A stretch of 64,000 nucleotides of DNA from Methylobacillus flagellatus_A (GTDB lineage: Bacteria; Pseudomonadota; Gammaproteobacteria; Burkholderiales; Methylophilaceae), in assembly GCF_031344055.1 (NCBI RefSeq), contig NZ_JADBEN010000001.1; one strand, given 5' to 3'. The notes under the pieces are model-generated. The model had not been told where the DNA came from and ran no database searches. It saw nothing but the letters and a program-made list of their open reading frames with translations. Of this stretch, positions 50,819-59,296 are shown one piece after another (the first letter of the stretch is position 1; each line of letters begins with the position of its first letter). Position numbers and translations under genes: made by a program.

Positions 50819-51436
50819 TTACAGCACTCCCATCAGATAAACAACAGTAAATACGCAGATCCAGACAATGTCCAGGAAGTGCCAGAACAGGCTCAGGCAC
50901 ATCAGGCGGGTATTGTTGGTGTCGGTCAGGCCCTTGCTCCAGACTTGCGCCATCAGCACTGCCATCCAGATCAGGCCGCAAGTCACGTGCAGGCCGTGGG
51001 TGCCGACCAGCGTGAAGAACGCGGACAGGAAGGCGCTGCGGTCGGGACCGAAACCTTCATGGATCAGGTGATGGAACTCGTTGACTTCCATCACGATGAA
51101 GCCCAGGCCGAACAGGAAGGTGACGGCGAGCCAGTTCAGCACGGCCTGCTTGTTGCCCTTGTGCTGGGCAATCATGGCAAAGCCGTAGGTGATGCTGCTG
51201 AACAGCAGAAGGAAGGTTTCGCCCAGCACGTAGTCGAGCTCGAAGATATCCTTGCCGGTAGGGCCGCCGGCAAAGCTGTGGCTCAGGACCGCATAGGTCG
51301 CGAACAGGGTCGCGAACAATATCAAATCCGTCATCAGGTAAATCCAGAACCCGAATATCTTCGTGGCGCCGGCGTCGTGGTGGTGCGCATGCTCATCGGC
51401 ATGCGCGTGTTGTGTATGCAAAGTTTGACTAGACAT
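50819..51436 (-). CDS. cyoC: Cytochrome bo3 ubiquinol oxidase subunit III
   Basis: 205 residues with five membrane segments. A His-rich N-terminal tail (HTQHAHADEHAHHHDAGATK) precedes FGFWIYLMTDLILFATLFAT, the usual CyoC opening. Later come GTHGLHVTCGLIWMAVL and FWHFLDIVWICVFTVVYLMG. Part of the proton-pumping quinol oxidase. It lies 2 bp behind cyoB. The His-rich tail could bind metal, though this is a guess. Confidence 0.96.
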   Translation of the reverse strand: MSSQTLHTQHAHADEHAHHHDAGATKIFGFWIYLMTDLILFATLFATYAVLSHSFAGGPTGKDIFELDYVLGETFLLLFSSITYGFAMIAQHKGNKQAVLNWLAVTFLFGLGFIVMEVNEFHHLIHEGFGPDRSAFLSAFFTLVGTHGLHVTCGLIWMAVLMAQVWSKGLTDTNNTRLMCLSLFWHFLDIVWICVFTVVYLMGVL

Positions 51437-51438
51437 GG

Positions 51439-53418
51439 TTACGCCTGACTCGCTTGTTTAACTTGAAGGTGCTTGTTTTCAACTGCCGTGACTTCCTCGA
51501 CCGGCACGTAGTAGTCGATATCCTCGTTGTAGCTACGCGCGATCACGGTCACCAGCATGGCGATGGTGCTGAGGATCACCAGCCACCAGATGTGCCAGAT
51601 GAAGGCAAAGCCGAACACCAGGCTGAACGCGCTGATGATCACGCCTTCGGAAGCATTCTTGGGCATGTGGATCTTCTCGTACTTGGCAGGCGCCTTGTTG
51701 GCGCTGCCGTCCTGCTTCATATCCCACCACGCATCCAGGTCCTTGACCACAGGTACATGGGCGAAGTTATAGAAAGGAGGAGGAGAGGAAGTGGACCATT
51801 CCAGCGTGCGGCCGCCCCATGGATCGCCAGTCAGGTCGAGGTTCTGCTTGCGGTCGCGGATGCTGACATACAGCTGGAGCAGTTGCACCAGGATAGCCGC
51901 GCCGATAACGAACGCGCCTACCAGGGCAACGTACAGCAACGGCGTCCATGCCGGATTGTCATAGTTGTTGAGGCGGCGTGTCATGCCCATGAAGCCCAGC
52001 ATGTACAGCGGGATGAAAGCCAGGAAGAAGCCGCTGATCCACAGGTAGGCAGCGATACGGCCCAGCTTTTCATTCAGCTTGAAGCCGAACGCCTTGGGGA
52101 ACCAGTAGACGAAACCAGCCAGGTAGCCGAACACCACGCCGCCGATAATGACGTTATGGAAGTGGGCGATCAGGAACAGGCTGTTGTGCAGCACGAAGTC
52201 CGCACCAGGCACTGCCAGCAATACGCCGGTCATGCCGCCGATGGTGAAGGTGATCAGGAAGCCGATGGTCCAGATGATCGGGGTGGAGAACTCAATGCGG
52301 CCGCGGTACATCGTGAACAGCCAGTTGAAGATCTTCACGCCGGTCGGGATCGAGATGATCATCGTCGCAATGCCGAAGAACGCGTTGACGTTGGCGCCTG
52401 CGCCCATCGTGAAGAAGTGGTGCAGCCAGACGATGAACGACAGGATGGTGATCACCGCGGTCGCCCACACCAGCGAGGTGTAGCCGAACAGCTTCTTCTT
52501 GGTGAAGGTCGCAACGACTTCGGAGAAGATGCCGAAGGCTGGCAGGATCAGGATGTACACTTCAGGATGGCCCCAGATCCAGATGAGGTTGACGTACATC
52601 ATCTGGTTGCCGCCGAGCTCGTTGGTGAAGAAGTGGGTGCCCAGGTAGCGGTCCAGGGTCAGCAATGCAATGGTCGCCGTCAGGACAGGGAAAGCCGCCA
52701 GGATCAGGATGTTGGTGCAGAGCGCTGTCCAGGTAAACACGGGCATCTTCATCAGCGTCATGCCGGGCGCGCGCATCTTCATGATGGTCACGAAGAAGTT
52801 GACCCCAGTAAGCAAGGTCCCCAGCCCGGAAATCTGCAAGCTCCAGATCCAGTAGTCGACGCCTACGCCTGGGCTGTATTCAATGCCGGAAAGCGGAGGG
52901 TATGCCAGCCAGCCGGTCTGAGCGAACTCGCCGACGCCGAGCGAAATGTTGATCAGCGCGACACCGACCACGAACAGCCAGAAGCTCAGCGAATTGAGGA
53001 AAGGGTAGGCGACGTCGCGCGCACCGATTTGCAGCGGTACGACGATATTCATGAGGCCGACCATGAACGGCATGGCCATGAAGAAAATCATGATGACGCC
53101 GTGGGCGGTGAAAATCTGGTCGTAGTGGTGCGGAGGCAGGAAGCCTTCAGCGCCGGCCGAGGCGACTGCCAGCTGGCCGCGCATCATGATGGCGTCGGCA
53201 AAGCCGCGCAGCAGCATGATGAGGGCGACGGCGATGTACATGACGCCGATCTTCTTGTGGTCGACAGACGTCAGCCATTCGGACCAGAGCCATTTCCATT
53301 TCTTGAAGTGGGTGAGGGCGGCGGCAATGCCTATGCCCAGCACGCCGACGACTGCCAGCGTGATCATGATAATCGGTTCGTGGTAGGGAACCGCTTCCAG
53401 GGTTAATTTGCCAAACAT
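51439..53418 (-). CDS. cyoB: Cytochrome bo3 ubiquinol oxidase subunit I
   Basis: 659 residues, about 15 membrane segments, the catalytic haem-copper subunit. Haem ligand region HGVIMIFFMAMPF, the Cu-B/Tyr motif WIWGHPEVYILILPAFGIFSE, VWLHHFFTMG with the Cu-B His pair, and HFHNVIIGGVVFGYLAG with the haem b/o3 ligands. It reduces O2 to water with ubiquinol and pumps protons. Length is close to E. coli CyoB (663). Confidence 0.98.
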   Translation of the reverse strand: MFGKLTLEAVPYHEPIIMITLAVVGVLGIGIAAALTHFKKWKWLWSEWLTSVDHKKIGVMYIAVALIMLLRGFADAIMMRGQLAVASAGAEGFLPPHHYDQIFTAHGVIMIFFMAMPFMVGLMNIVVPLQIGARDVAYPFLNSLSFWLFVVGVALINISLGVGEFAQTGWLAYPPLSGIEYSPGVGVDYWIWSLQISGLGTLLTGVNFFVTIMKMRAPGMTLMKMPVFTWTALCTNILILAAFPVLTATIALLTLDRYLGTHFFTNELGGNQMMYVNLIWIWGHPEVYILILPAFGIFSEVVATFTKKKLFGYTSLVWATAVITILSFIVWLHHFFTMGAGANVNAFFGIATMIISIPTGVKIFNWLFTMYRGRIEFSTPIIWTIGFLITFTIGGMTGVLLAVPGADFVLHNSLFLIAHFHNVIIGGVVFGYLAGFVYWFPKAFGFKLNEKLGRIAAYLWISGFFLAFIPLYMLGFMGMTRRLNNYDNPAWTPLLYVALVGAFVIGAAILVQLLQLYVSIRDRKQNLDLTGDPWGGRTLEWSTSSPPPFYNFAHVPVVKDLDAWWDMKQDGSANKAPAKYEKIHMPKNASEGVIISAFSLVFGFAFIWHIWWLVILSTIAMLVTVIARSYNEDIDYYVPVEEVTAVENKHLQVKQASQA

Positions 53419-53420
53419 TT

Positions 53421-54308
53421 TTACTCCTTGCCCTCCGAGAGTGAGTGCGCATTCGAACCAGAAGAATGTGTGTACTTCGCGACAATTCCGTCATAGAGAT
53501 CAGGCGTTACGGTGGAGAAACGCTCAATCGGATTGTTGAAGGAAGCTTTTTCAAGAGCGGTGTACTTGTCAGCATCGAGCGCGGCGCTGGATTGCTTGAC
53601 TTGCTGTACCCATTCATCGAATTTTTCCTGAGAGGTCACGTTGGCATTGAATTTCATGCCCGAGAAGCCGTGGCCGCTGTAATTTGCGGATAAGCCGTGG
53701 TAGACGCCTTCTTCGTTGGCGATCAGGTGCAAGGTGTTCTTCATGCCGGCCATGGCGTAGATCTGGCTGCCCAGCTGCGGGATGAAGAAGGAGTTCATGA
53801 CGGACCCGGAAGTCACTTCAAAGCGCACCGGCACATTGGCAGGGAAAGCCAGTTCGTTCACGGTGGCGATGCCTTGTTCCGGATAGATGAACAGCCATTT
53901 CCAGTCCAGCGATACGACTTGGACCGTCAGGTGGGGATGCTCGGAATCGATGGGCTGGCGCGGGTCCAGGGAGTGGGTGGTTTTCCAGGTGATGGTGCCG
54001 AGAACCAGGATGATGAGGACGGGGATAGTCCAGACAACTGCTTCGATCTTATTGGAGTGCGCCCAGTCTGGGGCGTAGGTGGCTTTGGTGTTGGAAGCGC
54101 GATAGCGCCAGGCAAATACGATCGTCATGATGATGACCGGGACCACGACAATCAGCATCAGTAATATCGCGGTAATGATAAGGGATTTTTCTTCAACTCC
54201 TATCTGGCCTTTGGGATCGAACAGCACAAAGTCGCAACCGCTTAGCAACAACGTGACACCTAGAGAAGACAATAGACTGAAAAGTCTGGGATATCGCTTT
54301 TTTATCAT
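53421..54308 (-). CDS. cyoA: Cytochrome bo3 ubiquinol oxidase subunit II
   Basis: 295 residues. Lipoprotein signal (LGVTLLLSGC), two membrane segments (SLIITAILLMLIVVVPVIIM, VVWTIPVLIILVLGTITW) and a periplasmic cupredoxin-like domain (VQVVSLDWKWLFIYPEQGIA, ANVPVRFEVTSGSVMNSFF). The Cu-A ligand set of cytochrome c oxidases is absent, as expected for a quinol oxidase. First gene of cyoABCDE; its ribosome binding site is weak. Confidence 0.97.
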   Translation of the reverse strand: MIKKRYPRLFSLLSSLGVTLLLSGCDFVLFDPKGQIGVEEKSLIITAILLMLIVVVPVIIMTIVFAWRYRASNTKATYAPDWAHSNKIEAVVWTIPVLIILVLGTITWKTTHSLDPRQPIDSEHPHLTVQVVSLDWKWLFIYPEQGIATVNELAFPANVPVRFEVTSGSVMNSFFIPQLGSQIYAMAGMKNTLHLIANEEGVYHGLSANYSGHGFSGMKFNANVTSQEKFDEWVQQVKQSSAALDADKYTALEKASFNNPIERFSTVTPDLYDGIVAKYTHSSGSNAHSLSEGKE

Positions 54309-54740
54309 TTCAGCATCTCAACATGTAAAAGACGTATAAAACCACTGCCATACATCCATGGACGGTGTTGTTGCTTACCGCCTAAGGATACCTATCATCG
54401 GCTGGTAAGCCGCCGATATCTTGAAGTGTTGCTTGTAAGCGACACTCCAGGCTGGTCATTCAATTGCCACCATCAAACCGTGATTAAGTGAGCAATCCTG
54501 GGAAGGGGAGGAGTTGCTGCCCCTGACGATCAGTCCCCGACTCCTGGGTTGATCCCCTTACCAACCTTATATTTTATACGATTAAACGAATTAGGCCCAC
54601 ATCAAATAAGGACAATTTCCACTTCGATGGGCAGGGCTTGGATGGCAGCTGAAATAATTTGTTACAACTGTCGCCTGGCGGTAACAGAATGTTACAGATC
54701 AGCCTGGCTTAGGCGGTCGGGAGGAACGACCGGGAATAGG
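54309..54740. other. Intergenic region between cyoA and ecotin
   Basis: No convincing gene in these 432 bases; weak frames here are overlaps from other strands. It must hold the cyo promoter (minus strand). Visible structures are an inverted repeat ATCGGC (54397-54402) / GCCGAT (54412-54417), a cluster of TGTTAC-type half sites at 54660-54696 and a hairpin CGGTCG/CGACCG (54714-54732) just after the ecotin stop. Confidence 0.45.
54660..54696. promoter_or_regulatory. Cluster of TGTTAC/GTAACA half sites
   Basis: TGTTAC (54660-54665), GTAACA (54681-54686) and TGTTAC (54690-54695). The last two form the inverted repeat GTAAC-N5-GTTAC. They lie between cyoA and ecotin; function unknown. Confidence 0.25.
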
Positions 54741-55226
54741 TCATTCCGGTGCGACAGTCTTGAATTCCTGCGAGGGCTGCCAGGTGCGGTACCTCAATTC
54801 AAAACCTGCCGGGATATATACCACGACAGGCAGCTTGCTGTTGTAGCGCACGACGAAGCCGTTGCCGTTGGCAGCGACGAATTTCGAGGCCTCGGTGCCG
54901 GGCGGACAGGCCATCCGGGTGGAAACCGGGCCGGTGATGCTATCCACTTCGTAATAGGGGTAACCCCATCCCTGCACGGTATGCTCGACGAGAGTTGCGC
55001 CAAAGCTATGGCGGTTGCAGTCCACCTGCATGGTTTTGCCGACTTGCAGTTCCAATTTGACATCGTGCTCTTCGGCCAATGCCGGCAACTGGATGACATG
55101 GCGTTGATAGCCCGCTTCAGCCTTGGGATAGGGGACTTTCTCGTCGAGCTTGCCTGCATGGACGCAGCCGTTGAGCATCAGCAGCGCCAGGGCGGCGAGG
55201 GCGGTTTGATGGGACTGTAACGGCAT
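54741..55226 (-). CDS. eco: Ecotin, serine protease inhibitor with Arg at the reactive site
   Basis: 161 residues. It aligns along its length with E. coli ecotin: PYPKAEAGYQRHVIQL, VGKTMQVDCN, GWGYPYYEVD, the reactive loop GPVSTRMACPPG, RYNSKLPVVVYIP. The two Cys of the loop disulfide are present. The P1 residue is Arg where E. coli has Met. The signal peptide ends in LNGC, so it may be a lipoprotein and not soluble as in E. coli. ATG 55226 follows GAGGAG; a longer frame is unsupported. Confidence 0.92.
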   Translation of the reverse strand: MPLQSHQTALAALALLMLNGCVHAGKLDEKVPYPKAEAGYQRHVIQLPALAEEHDVKLELQVGKTMQVDCNRHSFGATLVEHTVQGWGYPYYEVDSITGPVSTRMACPPGTEASKFVAANGNGFVVRYNSKLPVVVYIPAGFELRYRTWQPSQEFKTVAPE

Positions 55227-55300
55227 GGCCGGGCTCCTCGGGAATGAAGGTAGCGTTACTTTACCCCGGGAGCGCGGTTTTGGTAAGCCGCGTGGGCAGG

Positions 55301-55396
55301 TCAGGCATGCCCTGACAGCTCGACGATTTCCACGACCCAATAGACCAGGATGTAGATGAGAACGGCGGCAATCGCGAAAATGAGGACTTTATGCAT
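55301..55396 (-). CDS. Possible 31-residue single-span membrane protein
   Basis: Translation reads MHKVLIFAIAAVLIYILVYW, then VVEIVELSGHA and a stop: one hydrophobic helix with a short acidic tail. The hydrophobicity and codon use look real, but the ribosome binding site is not evident. Upstream of ecotin on the same strand. Family not recognised. Confidence 0.35.
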   Translation of the reverse strand: MHKVLIFAIAAVLIYILVYWVVEIVELSGHA

Positions 55397-55552
55397 GGCT
55401 GGTCGTTACTGAATGATGAGGTTGACAGTATGCAGGACATAGCATGAAGCAGGGTTCCGTCGTTATCTGAAACGCCTGTCGGAAAAACTAACGCAGCCCA
55501 AATGAAAATGGCGCCAGGAGTGGCGCCATTGTGATTAAGCAAACGCGTACGG

Positions 55553-55909
55553 TTACACGCGCTCGGGGCGGAACGGTTCGAGCACGCAGCGGATTTCCAG
55601 TACCTTGGATTCGTTTTCCACGCCTTCTTCCTTGGTGAAGCTCACCTTGGTGTTGCGCGGCGCGGTGTACACCACATTCCCGGCTTTCTTGATCTGTTCC
55701 GCGGTGTTTTGCAGGCGCGCGGAACAAGACTCGATATCGTCATGGACGGAAGTCTTCAACAGGTAGTGGTTCTCCAGGTGATCGAAAATTGCAATCACCG
55801 TGCTCCACTGTCCGGGTTGGGGATCAAGCTTGGACACGTCTTCAGCGGCATAGGCCTGTGCAGAAAAAGCACCGATCATGGTCAGCGCGGCAAGAGTACG
55901 TTTCATCAT
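55553..55909 (-). CDS. Small exported protein of unknown function
   Basis: 118 residues. Signal peptide (KRTLAALTMIGAFSAQAYA) and a mature part starting AEDVSKLDPQPGQWSTVIAIF, with one Cys pair (SCSARL, IRCVLEP). GAGGAAGG precedes the double ATG at 55909/55906. Family not recognised; probably periplasmic. The stop is about 150 bp before the 31-residue gene on the same strand. Confidence 0.7.
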   Translation of the reverse strand: MMKRTLAALTMIGAFSAQAYAAEDVSKLDPQPGQWSTVIAIFDHLENHYLLKTSVHDDIESCSARLQNTAEQIKKAGNVVYTAPRNTKVSFTKEEGVENESKVLEIRCVLEPFRPERV

Positions 55910-56210
55910 GTTAGCCTTCCTCATATGGTTATTCATTTATTGGGTGTTGCCAGTCCATCTAGACCGCCCCCGGGCCAAAAAGTGCCCGCATCGTTCGATC
56001 GCGCCGTTTCATGCACATATTCTGTGGATAAAATTGTGGGTGCTATCAGGATTGCGGCGCTAAGTGCTTGTGGGGGCAGCGCAAGCCCAGGCTGATCATA
56101 TTTTCAGCAAGGCTGGAAGCGGCTCTCGGAGGGGTTGGGAACTCCCGGGGAAAACTGTTGTAAAAGGCAGTGTCGAATACAACGATGGCAAATTGATGAC
56201 ATAATGCATC

Positions 56211-58433
56211 ATGGTTTTTGTTCCTGATCTCCTCTCTCAAGCCAGCGAGCAAGGGATGCTCGATGTCGAGTCCTGGCTCGCGTCGCTGGATAAGCAATTT
56301 ACTCCCGAAGAAGTTGCGCTCATCCGCAAAAGCGCGGATTTTGCCGCGCCACGCTATGCCCGCCACCATGAAATCACGGCCGTGCCGGTCCTGCACCACG
56401 TGCTGGGGGTGGCTTCCATCCTGGCCGGCATGGGCATGGATGCCGAAACGATTGCCGCGACGGTCCTCCATGCCTGCCCGGAGCACCTGCCCGAATGGAA
56501 GGCGAAACTGCAGGAAGCGTTCTCCTCCCAGATCGTGGCGCTGGTCGAGGGTATTGCGCGCATGGAGCAGATACAGGGCTTCAGCCGGCCTGACATCGGT
56601 CATGCCAAGGACCGCAAGAAAGACGGCGAGGCGCAGCAGGCGCAGGTCGAAAGCCTGCGCAAGATGCTGCTTGCCATGGTCGAGGATATCCGCGTAGTTC
56701 TGATCAAGCTCGCCGACCGGGTGGAAACCCTGCGCAGCCTGGCAGGCGCGCCTGAGGAAGAGCAGCAACGCATTGCCCACGAGGCGAAGACGATTTTCGC
56801 GCCGTTGGCCAACCGCCTGGGCATCTGGCATATCAAATGGGAGCTGGAAGACCTGTCTCTGCGCTTCCTCGAGCCAAAGCTATATAAGGAAGTCGCCAAG
56901 CTGCTGGCGGAGAAGCGCGTCGGGCGCGAGCAATATATCAAGGAGGTATTGGATGTATTGCAGCAGCAATTGCAGTCCGCGGGCATCCAGGCGGAAGTGA
57001 TGGGGCGCCCCAAGCATATCTACAGCATCGTCAACAAGATGCGGCGCAAGCAGCTTTCCTTCAACGAGCTTTATGACGTACGCGCGGTGCGCATCCTGGT
57101 CGACGACATCAAGGATTGCTACGCCGCGCTCGGCTTGATCCACAACCTCTGGCAGCCGATCCCCAAGGAGTTCGACGACTACATCGCGCGTCCCAAGAGC
57201 AACAACTACCGCTCGCTGCACACCGTGGTGATCGGGCCGCGCAACCTGCCGCTGGAAATCCAGATCCGCACCCATGAGATGCACCATCACTCCGAGCTGG
57301 GCGTGGCGGCGCACTGGCGCTACAAGGAAGGGGGAAAGGCCGACAGCAAGTTTGACGACAAGATCGTCTGGCTGCGGCAGATCCTCGAATGGAAACAGGA
57401 CGTGTCGGACGACGGCGGCGCCATCGGCCAGTTCAAGAACGAGCTGTTCCAGGACAAGGTCTACGTGCTTACCCCGCAGGGTAAGGTCGTCGACTTGCCG
57501 CGCGGCGCGACGCCGGTGGATTTCGCCTATATCCTGCATACCGACCTCGGGCACCGCACGCGCGGCGCCAAGGTGGACGGCAGCATCGTGCCGCTCAACT
57601 ACAAACTGCAGAACGGCCAGCGCGTCGAAATCCTCGCGGCAAAGCAGGGTGCGCCGAGCCGGGATTGGCTCAACCCGAACCTCGGCTACCTGCAAAGTTC
57701 GCGCGCCCGCGCCAAGGTGCGGCACTGGTTTCGCTACCAGAACTTCGAGGAGGATGCCGCCCAGGGCCGCCTACGGCTGGACAAGGAGCTGCACCGCCTG
57801 GGCGCGGTCGATATCAACCTGGAAAAAATTTCCCAGAAGCTGCATTTTCCCAAGCTGGAAGAGCTGCTGGCGGCGATCGGGCGCGGGGAAGTCGGCGAGC
57901 ACCAGATCACCCAGGCCGTACAAAGCGAACTGCCGGCCAAGCCTGAGCAGGACGTGCCGTTCCTGCTCAAGTCGGAAAGCGATACCGATTCTTCAGGTGT
58001 TTTGGTAGAAGGCGTCGGCAACCTAATGACTTATATGGCAAAGTGCTGCAAACCCGCACCGCCGGATGCGATTATCGGCTACGTGACGCGGGGACGGGGC
58101 GTGACCATCCATCGCCAGGCCTGCCCGTTCATCAAGCGCTTGCCTGAGGAAAAACACGGCCGGCTGCTGGCAACGCAATGGGGCAACCGCCAGGAAAAGC
58201 TTGCCGGCGTGGATATCGATATCGAGGCCTATGACCGCCAGGGCCTATTGCGCGACATCAGCGACCTGTTTGCGCGCGAGCGGGTGAATGTGACGCAGGT
58301 CAAGACGCAAAGCCGCAATAACCAGGCCAGGATGAGTTTTTCCATCGAGATTGCAGACCTGGACCAGTTGACGAGATTGCTGGCTTTGTTGCGCCAAGTG
58401 CCTAGCGTGAATTTAGCGAAGCGGCACTTATAG
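56211..58433 (+). CDS. relA: GTP pyrophosphokinase RelA
   Basis: 740 residues. The N-terminal hydrolase-like domain has lost the catalytic HD pair: ATVLHACPE (Ala88 in place of Asp), so hydrolysis is expected to be dead, as in RelA proteins. The synthetase domain includes GRPKHIYSIVNKMRRK, ELYDVRAVRILV and RPKSNNYRSLHTVV. TGS (VYVLTPQGKVVDLPRGATPV) and C-terminal ACT (DIDIEAYDRQGLLRDISDL) domains complete the ribosome-associated (p)ppGpp synthetase. The start has a weak ribosome binding site. Confidence 0.95.
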   Translation: MVFVPDLLSQASEQGMLDVESWLASLDKQFTPEEVALIRKSADFAAPRYARHHEITAVPVLHHVLGVASILAGMGMDAETIAATVLHACPEHLPEWKAKLQEAFSSQIVALVEGIARMEQIQGFSRPDIGHAKDRKKDGEAQQAQVESLRKMLLAMVEDIRVVLIKLADRVETLRSLAGAPEEEQQRIAHEAKTIFAPLANRLGIWHIKWELEDLSLRFLEPKLYKEVAKLLAEKRVGREQYIKEVLDVLQQQLQSAGIQAEVMGRPKHIYSIVNKMRRKQLSFNELYDVRAVRILVDDIKDCYAALGLIHNLWQPIPKEFDDYIARPKSNNYRSLHTVVIGPRNLPLEIQIRTHEMHHHSELGVAAHWRYKEGGKADSKFDDKIVWLRQILEWKQDVSDDGGAIGQFKNELFQDKVYVLTPQGKVVDLPRGATPVDFAYILHTDLGHRTRGAKVDGSIVPLNYKLQNGQRVEILAAKQGAPSRDWLNPNLGYLQSSRARAKVRHWFRYQNFEEDAAQGRLRLDKELHRLGAVDINLEKISQKLHFPKLEELLAAIGRGEVGEHQITQAVQSELPAKPEQDVPFLLKSESDTDSSGVLVEGVGNLMTYMAKCCKPAPPDAIIGYVTRGRGVTIHRQACPFIKRLPEEKHGRLLATQWGNRQEKLAGVDIDIEAYDRQGLLRDISDLFARERVNVTQVKTQSRNNQARMSFSIEIADLDQLTRLLALLRQVPSVNLAKRHL

Positions 58434-58456
58434 CCCTGCTGTAAAACTTATCCAGC

Positions 58457-59080
58457 TTATAGCGCAGGATAGTCCCTGGGCACGCGCCACAGATACCAGG
58501 CGGCGCTGCTGCGGTGCGGGCTCCACGCTATCCCGATGTCCCGCAGGCTGCGCGGGGTGGGAGCAGTGCCCAACCCCTTCATGCGGCGGAATCCCTCGCG
58601 TACGCCGAGGTCGTCGACAGGCAGGATGTCGGCGCGCCTCAAGGTGTGCATGAGCATCATTTCCACCGTCCAGCGCCCGATTCCCGGCAATGCGGTGAGT
58701 TGGGCGATCAACGCCTCGTCCTCCATTGCCAGCGCGGTTGCATGGTCCGGGATGCTTCCCGCGAGCGATGCCTCAGCCAGGCCCGTGATGTACGCGATCT
58801 TGCGTGCGGAAAACCCGCAGGCGCGCAATTGCACGACATCGGTGGCCAGCAATGCGGCAGGCGAGGGGAATTGTCCGCCATGCAACTCCAGCAGCCTGCC
58901 GAGAATCGCGGCGGCAGCCTTGCCATGCAGTTGCTGGTAGGCCACCGCCCTGACCAGCGCCTCATAAGGCTCCTGCGTGTCGGGGGCGATGTCGGGCCTG
59001 GGGCCTATCGTTTCCACCAGCCTGGCCCAGTCGGGGTCGATCGATGCCAGGAACAAGCTGGCTTCTGAAGGGGATTGCAT
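58457..59080 (-). CDS. DNA-3-methyladenine glycosylase, AlkA-like
   Basis: 207 residues. HhH-GPD superfamily: ALVRAVAYQQLHGKAAAAIL, the helix-hairpin-helix LTALPGIGRWTVEMMLM and the catalytic Asp in ADILPVDDLGVREG. It removes alkylated bases from DNA. The N-terminal AlkA domain is absent, as in the short AlkA/MagIII-like proteins. ATG 59080 is preferred to an in-frame TTG. It is divergent from alkB, a pairing that points to shared alkylation repair. Confidence 0.9.
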   Translation of the reverse strand: MQSPSEASLFLASIDPDWARLVETIGPRPDIAPDTQEPYEALVRAVAYQQLHGKAAAAILGRLLELHGGQFPSPAALLATDVVQLRACGFSARKIAYITGLAEASLAGSIPDHATALAMEDEALIAQLTALPGIGRWTVEMMLMHTLRRADILPVDDLGVREGFRRMKGLGTAPTPRSLRDIGIAWSPHRSSAAWYLWRVPRDYPAL

Positions 59081-59150
59081 GGATATCAAGCGCTCTCAAG
59101 TTGCCGGGGAGAATGGCAGCATAACGCGCTTCGCCAGACAGATGGCGATA

Positions 59151-59163
59151 AATTCAATCGCAA
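59151..59163 (+). promoter_or_regulatory. Ada-box match upstream of alkB
   Basis: AAT (59151-59153), six bases, GCAA (59160-59163), followed by GA. This is the AAT-N6-GCAA arrangement of the E. coli ada and aidB activator sites. A possible -10 box, TATATG (59205-59210), lies about 42 bp downstream, a distance compatible with Ada activation. Confidence 0.5.
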
Positions 59164-59296
59164 GAAACACCAAGCCCGCACCTGCCGAGTTTTGCTAGAC
59201 TGGCTATATGACATGAAAAGACAAAGCTGCTCAGGATGGAGCCAATAACCCCAATGAATTCGGAAGACAAGCCAACGGGCGATAGGCATAAACGCT

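Noticed and set aside
51454..53406. 650-codon open frame opposite cyoB
   Set aside because: It is the shadow of a GC-rich membrane-protein gene; cyoB is certain by its haem and copper ligand motifs.
54549..55220. Plus-strand frame of 223 codons opposite ecotin
   Set aside because: Ecotin on the minus strand aligns along its whole length with the known family, so the opposite frame is a shadow.
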